Assembly (NCBI RefSeq): GCF_001488575.1
Contig: NZ_LN831302.1
Coordinates: forward strand, 1,240,001 to 1,304,000
DNA length: 64,000 bases
Direction of reading: 5' to 3'
From: Halobacterium hubeiense
GTDB taxonomy: Archaea; Halobacteriota; Halobacteria; Halobacteriales; Halobacteriaceae
Part shown: positions 17,500 to 25,793 of the stretch, piece after piece
How positions within the stretch are numbered: position 1 is the stretch's first letter
How the letters are laid out: every line of letters starts with the position of its first letter
Notes under the pieces: model-generated
What the model saw: the letters and a program-made list of their open reading frames with translations, nothing else
Told to the model about the DNA's origin: nothing
The model's database searches: none
Program-made: the position numbers and the translations under genes

Positions 17500-17678
17500 G
17501 CGTCGTCGGTAGTACGGGTTCTCTGTTCGGTGAAAGCGGTGAAACGCCAAGTCAGTACAGGGACAGGCCTTAGCTTGCTGTTGGTTGCGAACGCTCGTCG
17601 TACCCGTCCGGGGTGTCGTCCGTTCGGCAGTGTCGGTCGCCAAACCGACTAAGTACGTGTGCGTGTAGACGTACACGT
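17500..17678. other. Intergenic region before vapBC
   Basis: About 180 bases between photolyase and the antitoxin gene. It holds no convincing reading frame. The last 30 bases contain the antitoxin operator described separately and a weak TATA-like ACTAAGTAC. Confidence 0.4.
17662..17677. promoter_or_regulatory. Candidate VapB operator
   Basis: CGTGTA-GACG-TACACG is a perfect inverted repeat with a four-base spacer ending two bases before the antitoxin ATG. A wider repeat TACGTGT/ACACGTA encloses it (17654-17679). Position over the start of a leaderless gene fits conditional autorepression by VapB or VapBC. Confidence 0.5.
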
Positions 17679-17903
17679 ATGGGGACGAAGAGCCTCACAA
17701 TCACCGAAGAGGCCTACGAGCGCCTGAAAGAACACAAGCGGGACGACGAGAGCTTCACCGATACCATTCTTCGGCTCGCGGGCGGCGACCGCGACCTCAT
17801 GTCGGGCTTCGGGTCGATGCAGGACGTCGACGGGTTCCGCGACGCCGTCGAAGACACACGGGGCGAGCTGGACGCCGACCTGCGAGCGCGAGGCGAGCGG
17901 TAG
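17679..17903 (+). CDS. VapB-like antitoxin
   Basis: A 74-residue protein with an N-terminal ribbon-helix-helix-like segment (KSLTITEEAYERLKEHKRDDESFTDTILRLA), the standard haloarchaeal antitoxin fold, and a charged C-terminal tail that would wrap the toxin. ATG at 17679 lies directly after a perfect inverted repeat. The stop TAG is followed with no gap by the ATG of the PIN-domain toxin. Confidence 0.85.
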   Translation: MGTKSLTITEEAYERLKEHKRDDESFTDTILRLAGGDRDLMSGFGSMQDVDGFRDAVEDTRGELDADLRARGER

Positions 17904-18287
17904 ATGCTCGTCTTCGACACGACGTTCCTGCTCGACTACCTCGATGGCGTTGACGCGACGGCGGACTACCTCGCAGCGAACGAGGCGAAGCCGTTCCACG
18001 CGGTGTCGCTGTCGCTGTTCGAGGTGTACCGTGGCGCCGCGCAGGCAGGCGGCAGCGACCAACTGGAGACGGCGGCGGACGGCTTGGCGTGGCTGGACGC
18101 GCTGCCGTTGACCGAGCCGGCAGCGCGGGAGGCCGCGCTGATTGAGGCGTCACTGCTCGACGACGGTGCCTGCGTCAATCTCGGCGACACGCTGATTGCG
18201 GGCGTCTGCCGGCACCACGACGCGCGGATTGTCACGCGCGACGACCACTTCGACCGCGTCCCCGGCCTCGACGTCGAGACCTACTGA
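17904..18287 (+). CDS. vapC: VapC PIN-domain ribonuclease toxin
   Basis: A 127-residue PIN protein. Acidic catalytic residues are visible in FDTTFLLDYLDG (Asp5), SLSLFEVYRG (Glu), NLGDTLIAGVCR (Asp) and ARIVTRDDHFDRV (Asp pair). VapC enzymes cut tRNA or rRNA when the antitoxin is degraded. Immediately downstream of the antitoxin, so co-translated. No mobile genes surround the pair. Confidence 0.92.
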   Translation: MLVFDTTFLLDYLDGVDATADYLAANEAKPFHAVSLSLFEVYRGAAQAGGSDQLETAADGLAWLDALPLTEPAAREAALIEASLLDDGACVNLGDTLIAGVCRHHDARIVTRDDHFDRVPGLDVETY

Positions 18288-18330
18288 CGAACCCCTGAAC
18301 GAAATTCCAGTAGCCGAAGCGGAGTTGCTC

Positions 18331-18380
18331 GTTGCGACTGGATTGTGTCTCCTACCGATAGGCCACTGTCCGGTCGCAAC
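18331..18380. terminator. Long inverted repeat between convergent vapC and MFS genes
   Basis: GTTGCGACTGG (18331-18341) pairs with CCGGTCGCAAC (18370-18380) with one wobble, an 11-bp stem and a 28-base loop. It stands between two convergent stop codons, so a bidirectional terminator is the simplest reading. No T-run is present. Confidence 0.35.
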
Positions 18381-18410
18381 CAGTCTGAGCGGGAAATCGC
18401 GCGGCGACGA

Positions 18411-19577
18411 CTAAGCCCGCCGTGCGACCTGCGTCCAGACGACGACGGCGCCGACGGCGGTGACGGCGGCGGCGAGCGTCCACGCGATGTCGTAACTGAA
18501 GCCGTCCACGACGAATCCGAACAGCGGCGGCGCGGCGATGCCGCCGAGGTTCAGCGTGGTCTGGCCGCCGGCGGTGGCGGCGCCGACCTCGTCGTCGTCC
18601 ACGATGGCGGTCATCGTGGCGTAGTAGACGCCGGGGAACCCAAGGATGAACAGGCCCAGTAGCGCGAACGCGACCGCGGACGTCCACGGCGTCTCCGCGA
18701 CGGTGACGCCGAGGAAGCAGACGGCGGCGAGGACGCCCTGCGCGGTCAACACGAGCGCGGGGCCGCGTGACGGCGCGCCGCTCATCCGGTCGGAGAGCGC
18801 GCCGCCGACGAGGCGGCCGACGCTGCCCGAGACCTGCACGCCGGCGAGGACGGCGCCAGCGAAGCCCGCGGCGACCGCGACGGATTCGGTCATGTGGAGG
18901 ACGACGTAGCCCGTGGTCGTGAACACCGCCGCGCCGAGGAACAGACCGGCGAGAACGAGCCCGCGGTACGCGGGGTCGTCGAGGAGGCCGCGGACGTCCG
19001 GCATCGAGAGCGTGCCGGAGCCGGTCGTCCCCTCGTAGCCGGCGGCGAACGCCGCGGCGACGACGACGGCCGCGCCGGCGACGACGAGGAAGCCGCCGCG
19101 CCAGCCGAAGCGGGTGGCAGCGACGGCGGTGACGAGGAGCGCGCCGAGACCGGAACCGGCGGTGACGCCGACTTGCTTGACGTTCATCGCGAGGTTCCGG
19201 CTGTCCCGCGGGGAGACGGCGACGATGGCGCGGTTGGTGGCGGGCATCGCGGTGGCGTACGCGAACCCGAGGACGACGAGCGCGGCGAGCAACAGCGGGA
19301 ACGTCGGCGCGAACGCGACGCCGACGCAGCCGACCGCCATCCCGAGCAGTCCGACGACCATCACGGGACGCTCGCCGTAGCCGTCGACGGCGGCGCCCGT
19401 CCCGAACAGGAGGACGGTGTAGCCGAGCATGATGGCGGTGACGACGGTGCCGGTGAGCGCGCGGGAGATGCCGAAGTCCTCGCGCACGAACGCCGTCGAC
19501 GCGAAGATGGCGTAGAACGCGAGGCTCGCCGTGAACTGCCACCCGGTCACGAGGCCGACGCCGCGCCACGAGCGCAT
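18411..19577 (-). CDS. MFS transporter
   Basis: Major facilitator protein of about 388 residues with twelve hydrophobic helices. The helix 2-3 loop reads DGYGERPVMV and the central loop is short. ATG at 19577 is preferred over the in-frame ATG at 19631 because the first helix begins soon after it and a TATA-like CACATACG lies about 28 bases upstream. The oxalate/formate or monocarboxylate-type MFS group is the closest I can suggest; substrate is unknown. Confidence 0.88.
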   Translation of the reverse strand: MRSWRGVGLVTGWQFTASLAFYAIFASTAFVREDFGISRALTGTVVTAIMLGYTVLLFGTGAAVDGYGERPVMVVGLLGMAVGCVGVAFAPTFPLLLAALVVLGFAYATAMPATNRAIVAVSPRDSRNLAMNVKQVGVTAGSGLGALLVTAVAATRFGWRGGFLVVAGAAVVVAAAFAAGYEGTTGSGTLSMPDVRGLLDDPAYRGLVLAGLFLGAAVFTTTGYVVLHMTESVAVAAGFAGAVLAGVQVSGSVGRLVGGALSDRMSGAPSRGPALVLTAQGVLAAVCFLGVTVAETPWTSAVAFALLGLFILGFPGVYYATMTAIVDDDEVGAATAGGQTTLNLGGIAAPPLFGFVVDGFSYDIAWTLAAAVTAVGAVVVWTQVARRA

Positions 19578-19729
19578 ACGCGTGGGTCGAAGCTCCCGAC
19601 GTATGTGACTGACCATCCAAACCGCCGGCAAGCGGCGTCACTCGCCGGTTTTTCGTGTTGTGTGCTAGCATAGACGCCACAAACGTTTAACACGAACCGC
19701 TACGATGGTACTTCCCGGGAGACCGCACC

Positions 19730-20332
19730 ATGAGTGACTACGAACTTCCACCGCTTCCGTACGACTACGACGCACTCGAACCGCACATCTCCGAGCAGGT
19801 GCTGACGTGGCATCACGACACTCACCACCAGGGCTACGTCAACGGCTGGAACAGCGCCGAGGAGACCCTCGAAGCCAACCGCGAGGAGGGTGACTTCTCC
19901 TCGTCGGCGGGCGCCATCGGCAACGTGACCCACAACGGCTCCGGGCACATCCTGCACTCCATCTTCTGGAACAACATGAGCCCGAACGGCGGCGGCGAAC
20001 CCGCCGGCGCCCTCGCCGCGCGCATCGAGGAGGACTTCGGCTCCTACGAGGCGTGGAAGGGCGAGTTCGAGGCCGCCGCGTCCGCCGCGGGTGGCTGGGC
20101 GCTCCTCGTGTACGACAGCCACTCCGAGCAGCTCCGCAACGTCGTCGTCGACAAGCACGACCAGGGCGCTCTCTGGGGCTCCCATCCCATCCTCGCGCTG
20201 GACGTCTGGGAGCACTCCTACTACTACGACTACGGCCCCGACCGCGGCGACTTCGTCGACAACTTCTTCGAGGTCGTCGACTGGGACGACGTCGCGGACC
20301 GCTACGAAGAGGTCGCTGCGCGCTTCGAGTAG
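19730..20332 (+). CDS. sod: Fe/Mn superoxide dismutase
   Basis: A 200-residue enzyme that detoxifies superoxide in the cytoplasm. Metal ligands by family alignment are His28 (in TWHHDTHH), His76 (in HILHSIFW), Asp158 and His162 (DVWEHSYY). Family N-terminus LPPLPYDYDALEPHIS. Residues near the Gln/Gly switch do not let me choose iron or manganese with certainty; known haloarchaeal enzymes use Mn. A TATA-like GTTTAAC lies about 45 bases upstream, so a short leader is likely. Confidence 0.95.
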   Translation: MSDYELPPLPYDYDALEPHISEQVLTWHHDTHHQGYVNGWNSAEETLEANREEGDFSSSAGAIGNVTHNGSGHILHSIFWNNMSPNGGGEPAGALAARIEEDFGSYEAWKGEFEAAASAAGGWALLVYDSHSEQLRNVVVDKHDQGALWGSHPILALDVWEHSYYYDYGPDRGDFVDNFFEVVDWDDVADRYEEVAARFE

Positions 20333-20361
20333 CGCCGCACATCCGCCGTTTTTCTTTCGCG

Positions 20362-20817
20362 CTACGCGTCGTCGGGAGCCACGGGTGCGAGCGCTTTTAC
20401 GCCGTACTCGGCGGCGAGGTCGTGGACAGTGTCGGTGAGCGCGCCGAAGTCGTAGTTGGCGTCGTTTGCGTCCACGCCGACGACGACGCCGACCTGCGCG
20501 TCGTCCTCGGAGACGAACGTCCGGAACAGTTCCCACGTGTCAAACCCGCGGTGCGTGTACCGGAACTCCGAGTAGTGGAGGCGGTTGTACGTCTGTCGCG
20601 TGACGAAGCCGTAGCGCTCGTTGTCGAGGTGTTTCTCCACGTCGACGTCCTCGATTCGGTCGGCGACGTCCTCGCGGAGGTACAGCGACTGCTGGGTGTG
20701 TTGGTCGAGCACCCAGACGTCGCGGAGGTTGTCGCCGAGCGCGTCGCGGAGGGCGTCGACCAGCGCCGCCTTCGCGTCGTCGAGAGCCGACTGCGGCTGC
20801 GTGTCGTGCGTTGTCAT
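20362..20817 (-). CDS. Uncharacterised haloarchaeal protein
   Basis: A 151-residue acidic protein without signal peptide or membrane segment. The first half has an amphipathic helix (ALVDALRDALGDNLRDV) followed by alternating beta strands; the middle segment YNRLHYSEFRYTHRGFDTWELFRTF is rich in aromatics and looks conserved. ATG at 20817 is chosen; the open frame upstream is Arg-rich and unlike coding. The fold suggests a small sensor or stress domain but I do not recognise it. Convergent with sod. Confidence 0.7.
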   Translation of the reverse strand: MTTHDTQPQSALDDAKAALVDALRDALGDNLRDVWVLDQHTQQSLYLREDVADRIEDVDVEKHLDNERYGFVTRQTYNRLHYSEFRYTHRGFDTWELFRTFVSEDDAQVGVVVGVDANDANYDFGALTDTVHDLAAEYGVKALAPVAPDDA

Positions 20818-20920
20818 GCGGACCGCTCGTCCGTGGTTGCGACAGACGCCCGGATAAGCGTTCCCCAACCCGGGGCACCGCCACCGGGGGTTTTTTCGTC
20901 GCGACGCCCGACCGTCGGGT

Positions 20921-21196
20921 ATGCCCGTTCCCAAGGACGACTTCGAGGCGCTCCACCCGTGTGACTTCTACACGCCCGCGGAGCTCCTCGACGCCGACGA
21001 GATGTACACCGTCTACGAAATCGCGCGGCTCCTCCAGGACCTGGAGGCGGACGCGGAGCTGGACCCGAACACGGAGAACGTCCTCCTCGACTGGGCGATT
21101 CCGTGGATTATGCGCCACAGCGACGACCTCGTCGTCGCCGAACCGCGCGAGGACGACGAGCCCGGCTACTACGGCGTGAAACCCGACGACGCCTGA
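20921..21196 (+). CDS. Small acidic haloarchaeal protein
   Basis: 91 residues, acidic, no membrane segment. The centre contains ELLDADEMYTVYEIARLLQDLEAD, which reads like an HTH or helical scaffold, and an aromatic DWAIPWIMRHSDDLVVAEP stretch. A T-rich GGGTTTTTTCG lies about 30 bases upstream, consistent with a leaderless promoter. Family unknown to me. Confidence 0.7.
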   Translation: MPVPKDDFEALHPCDFYTPAELLDADEMYTVYEIARLLQDLEADAELDPNTENVLLDWAIPWIMRHSDDLVVAEPREDDEPGYYGVKPDDA

Positions 21197-21241
21197 CGCG
21201 CTTTCTCCGCACCGGTACGCCGAGTTTTGGAGGGGTAGAAA

Positions 21242-21814
21242 CTACTGTCGGGCGGCCCGCGCCGCCAACTCCACGTTCTCGATTGCGCCGTCCGTGACGC
21301 TCGGGCCGTGGCCGGCGTGCATCACGTCGAGGTCGCCGACGACGTCGAGCACGCGCTCGATGCTTCGCACGAGCGTCGCGCGGTCGCCACCCTCCAGGTC
21401 GGTGCGGCCGAACGCGCCGTGCGCGAACACGAGGTCCGCGGCGAACAGCACGCCCGCGTCCCGCGAGTAGAACACGAGGTGGTGTGGCTCGTGGCCGGGC
21501 GTGTGCAGGGCCTCGTAGTCGTGGTCGCCGATGGTGACCGTGTCGCCGTCCGCGAGTTCGTGGTCCACGCTGTCGATGTTCGCGTCGAACCCCCAAGCGT
21601 CCACGTCAAAGGCGGCTTTCACGTCGTCGAGGTTGCCGACGTGGTCGGGGTGGGGATGCGTGAGAAGCACCGCGTCGAGGTCGTCAACGCGCTCGCGGAC
21701 GGCACCAACGGCGTCGAAGTTCGCGCCGGGGTCCACGAGGACGGTGCGTTCGCCCTCCACGAGGAAGGCGTTGCTCGTGAACGCGTCGACGCCGGCGGCG
21801 AGATTCGTGACCAT
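21242..21814 (-). CDS. MBL-fold metallohydrolase
   Basis: A 190-residue metallo-beta-lactamase-fold protein. Metal-binding HxHxDH is in LTHPHPDHVGN, with the next His in HTPGHEPHH, Asp in FAADLVF and final His in MHAGHGPS. The short length and GEPHH-type loop resemble the glyoxalase II/hydroxyacyl-glutathione hydrolase-like group. Substrate is unresolved. Confidence 0.88.
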   Translation of the reverse strand: MVTNLAAGVDAFTSNAFLVEGERTVLVDPGANFDAVGAVRERVDDLDAVLLTHPHPDHVGNLDDVKAAFDVDAWGFDANIDSVDHELADGDTVTIGDHDYEALHTPGHEPHHLVFYSRDAGVLFAADLVFAHGAFGRTDLEGGDRATLVRSIERVLDVVGDLDVMHAGHGPSVTDGAIENVELAARAARQ

Positions 21815-21874
21815 ACTCCGGCTACGCCGTCGCGCACTTAGACGTTGCCGGGACGAGAGCGCAGGCGGAGGCGG

Positions 21875-22213
21875 TCAGCGCGGCGCGCCGACGAGCACGA
21901 GCTCGGAGTAGTGGTCGCGGTTGCGAATCTGTCGGGTCTCCTCGGCGTCGATGCGGAGGGCTTCGCGCTCGTCCAGGGAGACCGTCTCGCCGCCGAACTC
22001 CACGTCCACGCCGCCCTCGACGACGTAGTAGACTTCCTCCTGGCCGGAGTCGCGGTGGTCGTGTTCCATCCCCTCGGCGTTGGGCTCCATCGTGAACAGC
22101 GTGAACGCCACCTCGTCGGTGTCGAGGGGGTCTTTCATGCGGAACATCTTCGCGCGGGCGTCGTCCGGCAGCGCCGATTCGGCGTCAGCTATCGTCGCCT
22201 TCTCGTAGGGCAT
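21875..22213 (-). CDS. Cupin-domain protein
   Basis: A 112-residue single cupin barrel. Motif 1 is visible as GMEHDHRDSGQEEVYYVVEGGVDVEFGG; motif 2 as LRIDAEETRQIRN. Metal ligands His-His-Glu are present in the first motif. Function of small cupins ranges from enzymes to binding proteins and cannot be given here. It lies upstream of and divergent from thyX with an 88-base gap. Confidence 0.88.
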   Translation of the reverse strand: MPYEKATIADAESALPDDARAKMFRMKDPLDTDEVAFTLFTMEPNAEGMEHDHRDSGQEEVYYVVEGGVDVEFGGETVSLDEREALRIDAEETRQIRNRDHYSELVLVGAPR

Positions 22214-22301
22214 GGGGGAAGCTGCGACGGGCCGACACTTCTTGCTGGTGGCCGCGCGCTTCGGAGCGTTTTAGTCCGCGGCGCGAGCATCCACGTCCAG
22301 T

Positions 22302-23045
22302 ATGCGAGTACGCCTTCTGGACGCGACCGACGACCCCGAGGAGCTCATCTGCCAGGGCGCGCGCAACGACTACATGAGCGAGTGGGTGGCCGAACAGGAC
22401 TTCGAGGAAGCGATGGACGGCGTGGAGGGCGACGACGTCGAGGAGCAGAAGGCGAACTTCCTCGCGAAGCTCCTCAAGCGCGGGCACTACGGACCCTTCG
22501 AGCACCCGAGCGCGACGTTCGCCATCGAGGGGATGAGCCGGTCGTGCATGGCCCAGCTCACTCGCCACCGCCACGCGAGCTTCGACGTGCAGTCGATGCG
22601 CTACGTCGCCTTCGACGAGGTGGACCCCGCGGACGTCGAGGACGGCGAGATGGTGGTGACGCCGCCGTCCGCCACGGACCCGGACTGGGTCGGCCGCAAC
22701 CAGAAGGCCGACGACTTCGACGAGGAGGACGTCGAGAAGCGCGAGGAAATCTTCCAGCGGTCGGTCCGCCAGTCCGTCGAGGACTACCAGGAGCTACTGG
22801 AGCTCGGGATGCCGCCTGAGGACGCGCGGTTCGTCCTCCCCATCGGTACCGAGGTGAACGTCGTCGTCACGCTGAACCCGCGGTCGCTGATGCACATCGC
22901 GGACATGCGCGCGGCGGCGGACGCCCAGTGGGAGATTCGCGACCTCACCGAGCAGCTACTGGACCTCGCCGCCGAGTGGTGCCCGCACACCTTCGACTAC
23001 TACGAGGCGGAGATGAAACACCGGAAGAACCGGCTCGCGCCCTAG
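22302..23045 (+). CDS. thyX: FAD-dependent thymidylate synthase
   Basis: A 247-residue ThyX, which makes dTMP from dUMP with methylene-tetrahydrofolate and FAD/NADPH. The diagnostic RHRx7S motif is Arg88-His89-Arg90 through Ser98; the FEH segment (Phe66-Glu67-His68) and the LPIGTEVNVVVTLNPRSLMH region are present. Full length. It is the main folate consumer in the window, while pterin synthesis genes are 11 kb away. It overlaps the convergent GH3 fragment stop by four bases. Confidence 0.96.
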   Translation: MRVRLLDATDDPEELICQGARNDYMSEWVAEQDFEEAMDGVEGDDVEEQKANFLAKLLKRGHYGPFEHPSATFAIEGMSRSCMAQLTRHRHASFDVQSMRYVAFDEVDPADVEDGEMVVTPPSATDPDWVGRNQKADDFDEEDVEKREEIFQRSVRQSVEDYQELLELGMPPEDARFVLPIGTEVNVVVTLNPRSLMHIADMRAAADAQWEIRDLTEQLLDLAAEWCPHTFDYYEAEMKHRKNRLAP

Positions 23046-23887
23046 TCGTCGCCGCGGAGCCGCCCGACGACGCTCGCGGTGACCGCCGCGGCCGCCGCGA
23101 CCACGCCGAACCCGGGCGCGCTCCCGGCCGACTCTGATTCCGTCTCCGTCCCGGTTTCGCTCTCGGTCTCGGTCGTCGTCCCCGCCGACTGTTGGACGGA
23201 CTCTCTGAGTTCGATTCGTTCGGTCGCGTGCACGTCCCGCGAGGACGCCGCAACCGAAACCTCGTACTCGCCGTAGTCGACCGCCCACTCGTCGGCCTCC
23301 TCGTCCCAGTAGCGGAACGCCTCCCGGTCGATGTCCACGGAGACGGTCTCGGTCTCGCCGGCCGCCACGTCCACCTTCTGGAACCCTGCGAGTTCTTTCG
23401 GCGGGCGTTCGACGCTCGAATCGACTGCGCCGACGTACACTTGGACGGCTTCCGCGCCGTCCCGGTCGCCGGTGTTGGTCACGTCCACGCTCACGGTGAG
23501 GCCGTCCTCGGGGGTCGTCGCGGCCCTCGAGACGGACGCGTTCTCGTACTCGAAGTCGGTGTAGCTGAGGCCGTGGCCGAACGGGAACAGCGGCTCCACG
23601 TCGTTCGCGTCGAAGTGCCGGTAGCCCGCGAACACGCCTTCGTCGTAGTGGACGGTGCCGTCCACGCCCGGGAAGCCGCGCGCGCCGTCCGGCAGCGACG
23701 CCACCTCCTGCGGGAGGTAGTCTTCGAGGGATTCAGCGAACGTGACCGGCGTCTTCCCGGAGGGGTTTGTCTCGCCAAATAGGACGTTCGCGAGCGCGCG
23801 GCCGCCTTCCTGCCCCGGGAACCACAGTTGGAGCACGGCGGGCACGGCCGACAGCCACGGCATCGCCACCGGCGACCGAACCGTCAC
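23042..23887 (-). pseudogene. 5'-truncated GH3 beta-glucosidase with PGF-CTERM anchor
   Basis: Only the C-terminal part of a family 3 glycoside hydrolase is left: the end of the GH3 C domain (SPVAMPWL, LQLWFPGQEGGRALANVLFGE, NPSGKTPVTF), the PLFPFGHGLSYT segment, the fibronectin III-like domain and then a Thr/Glu/Ser linker and PGF-CTERM anchor (APGFGVV, hydrophobic helix, Arg-rich end). The N-terminal catalytic TIM barrel carrying the nucleophile, about 400-450 residues, is absent, so no glucosidase activity is expected. The break falls near 23885. The first in-frame ATG at 23887 is not a native start. Confidence 0.8.
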
Positions 23888-23957
23888 CGTCGGAATGGTC
23901 GGCGCGTTCCTCGAAGACTACGAGGCGACGAACGTGGTGCTGCGCGACGGCGAGTGA
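23888..23957 (+). pseudogene. Remnant of a plus-strand coding 3' end
   Basis: From about 23886 a plus-strand frame ends in MVGAFLEDYEATNVVLRDGE and TGA at 23955. It looks like a real protein C-terminus, but the frame upstream is antisense to the GH3 fragment. The native gene 5' end appears replaced at the same junction that truncates GH3. The family is not recognised. Confidence 0.4.
23895..23913. repeat. 19-bp direct repeat, copy 1
   Basis: ATGGTCGGCGCGTTCCTCG; identical to the copy at 24209-24227. It starts about ten bases after the point where GH3 homology ends. The two copies lie on either side of tRNA-Glu. Confidence 0.7.
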
Positions 23958-24088
23958 ACGCGCCGACAGCCCGGCACCCGGTTGCGACCGCCCGAACGGA
24001 GCACCCCCGACGCGTGTGTGGGACTCTGCCAGCGCGACGCCGAGACGAAACCGTTATTTGTACCTCGCGGCTACGAAGGAGTGGACGC

Positions 24089-24163
24089 GCTCCGTTGGTG
24101 TAGTCCGGCCAATCATCTTGCCCTCTCACGGCAAGGACCAGGGTTCGAATCCCTGACGGAGCA
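24089..24163 (+). tRNA. tRNA-Glu (anticodon CTC)
   Basis: GCTCCGT (24089-24095) pairs with ACGGAGC (24156-24162), with discriminator A. The anticodon stem TTGCC/GGCAA holds loop CTCTCAC, anticodon CTC, reading GAG. The T arm CAGGG-TTCGAAT-CCCTG is canonical. No intron. CCA is not encoded. tRNA genes are common integration sites, and the flanking sequences here look disturbed. Confidence 0.97.
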
Positions 24164-24208
24164 CTCCCTTCCTCTCGCCGGTTCCGAAGTGGTCAGCCGC
24201 GGCTTCTG

Positions 24209-24227
24209 ATGGTCGGCGCGTTCCTCG
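24209..24227. repeat. 19-bp direct repeat, copy 2
   Basis: Same sequence as 23895-23913, located 45 bases downstream of the tRNA. It also reads MVGAFL in the same strand sense, followed by unrelated sequence ending in a stop after about 26 codons, so this copy is not part of a gene. Confidence 0.7.
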
Positions 24228-24415
24228 TGAGCGTCGCGGTCAGGGCGTGTTTCGAGTGGGTGACGTGGGTAGGTAACCGAATCACCTGACCGGGGAGTCG
24301 CTTCTCGTGGTCGCACTTAGACTGGGGGTCGAATATGTTCCCACGAACCTCCTTTTGGGTCGTCCGGCTAGGCGGTGGTAGACCGCGACTCTCGCGAGCC
24401 CTCTCCACCAAACGC

Positions 24416-25078
24416 ATGCCATACGTGAAACTCAGTATTACCATCCCGGATCTGGTCTGGATGAGCGACCTCTCACAGGCGTTCCCCGAGACGGTGTTCC
24501 GCGTCACCGCCGCCACCGTGAACGACGACGTCGGCGTCGCGCACATCGACGTTCACGGCGAAGAGAGCACGGCCGTCGTGGAGTCGTTCCGCGACTACGA
24601 CGCCGTGACCGACCTCACGGTGCTGGACGACGGGCCGAAGGCGACCCGGGTCCAACTCGAAACCACGTCCCCGCTCATGCTGCGGTCGATACAGGACTCC
24701 GGCGTGCCGCTGCAACTGCCGTTCGAGGTCCAGGACGGCGAACTGCTCTTGGAGCTCACCGTCCCGTCGGGCACGATGACGGACCTGACCGAGACGCTCG
24801 GCGACTACGGCATCCCCTACACCGTCGAACGCGTCAGCCAAGACACGGACTCCGGGTCGCTTCTGACCGAGCGCCAAGCGTGGGTGCTCGACAGGGCCGT
24901 CGAGCGAGGGTACTACGACACGCCCCGCGAGACGACGCTCGCCGAACTCGCCGACGACCTCGGGATGGCGAAGTCGACGTGCAGCGAACTCCTCCACCGT
25001 GCCGAGGGACACGTCATCAAGGACTACCACACCGACACCGAGACCACCGAGACGGAGACGCCCGCGCTCTCGGACTGA
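24416..25078 (+). CDS. Bat-type HTH transcriptional regulator
   Basis: A 220-residue protein of the bacterio-opsin activator (HTH_10) family. The N-terminal part is a beta-rich domain with a VKLSITIPD start; the C-terminal HTH is LTERQAWVLDRAVERGYYDTPRETTLAELADDLGMAKSTCSELLHRAEG. ATG at 24416 replaces an earlier in-frame start at 24335. Ligand is unknown. A second family member lies at 27339, with a peroxiredoxin and a PAS kinase between them. Confidence 0.9.
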   Translation: MPYVKLSITIPDLVWMSDLSQAFPETVFRVTAATVNDDVGVAHIDVHGEESTAVVESFRDYDAVTDLTVLDDGPKATRVQLETTSPLMLRSIQDSGVPLQLPFEVQDGELLLELTVPSGTMTDLTETLGDYGIPYTVERVSQDTDSGSLLTERQAWVLDRAVERGYYDTPRETTLAELADDLGMAKSTCSELLHRAEGHVIKDYHTDTETTETETPALSD

Positions 25079-25150
25079 CGAGTCGGAGCGAGATACCGCC
25101 GCTCGTCTGGGAGTCGGGTTCGGATGCGGCGGCGCTCGCTCGTGACCTCG

Positions 25151-25642
25151 TCACGTGACTGGGTCCTCCACGAGTGAACGCACGCTCTGGATGAGTTCGT
25201 CGTAGTTGGGGGCGGTGTAGGCGTCTTCCGTGTGCCACTTGTAGCGGATGTCGTGTGACTCGTCGAGCGTGAGCAGCGCTCGCTTGGGGACCCCGGAGTG
25301 GTGTTCCCACTCGTCGTACGCGAGGTCGAACTGCTCGACGACGTCGCCCTCGGTGTCGCTGAGCAGCGGGAACGGCAGGTCGTACTCCTGAATGAACTGC
25401 TTGTGGGCGTAACAGGAGTCCCGCGAGATGCCGAGGACGTCGACGTTCTCGGTGAACGTGAGGTACTCGGCGTCCCGGAACTGGCAGAAGACCTCGGTGC
25501 AGACGGGGCTGAAGTCGAACGGGTAGAACACGAGGACGGCCGCGCCCTCGTTCGTGTGGTCGCTCAGCCGGTACTTCCTGATTTCCTTGCCTTCCGTACC
25601 CGGCAACGCGAAGTCGAAGGCCGACTTTCGGTCACTAATCAC
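25151..25642 (-). CDS. Peroxiredoxin (AhpC/TSA, BCP-like)
   Basis: A 163-residue thioredoxin-fold peroxidase. Peroxidatic Cys is in FDFSPVCTEVF, followed by a second Cys five residues later (VFCQF), and VDVLGISRDSCYAHKQF follows. The family reduces H2O2 and alkyl hydroperoxides. A three-Cys arrangement is visible but the resolving Cys is not certain. The second peroxiredoxin in this window is at 53078. Confidence 0.9.
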   Translation of the reverse strand: MISDRKSAFDFALPGTEGKEIRKYRLSDHTNEGAAVLVFYPFDFSPVCTEVFCQFRDAEYLTFTENVDVLGISRDSCYAHKQFIQEYDLPFPLLSDTEGDVVEQFDLAYDEWEHHSGVPKRALLTLDESHDIRYKWHTEDAYTAPNYDELIQSVRSLVEDPVT

Positions 25643-25793
25643 AGTATCATGTTGTCTTGGTACCAGTTAGCACTCGTGGCTGGTCAACAATGACACTTAT
25701 CTACCACCGCGGGAGGGAAGCGACCGTCGCCCGGGATTGCGGCGGCTCCGTGCGAACGCCGGCGGCTCGCGCGACCGCCCGCCCCAGTCCCGG

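Noticed and set aside
23742-23957. A 71-residue plus-strand gene covering the GH3 break
   Set aside because: The first two thirds are antisense to GH3; only the last 20 codons look coding, so it is treated as a remnant.
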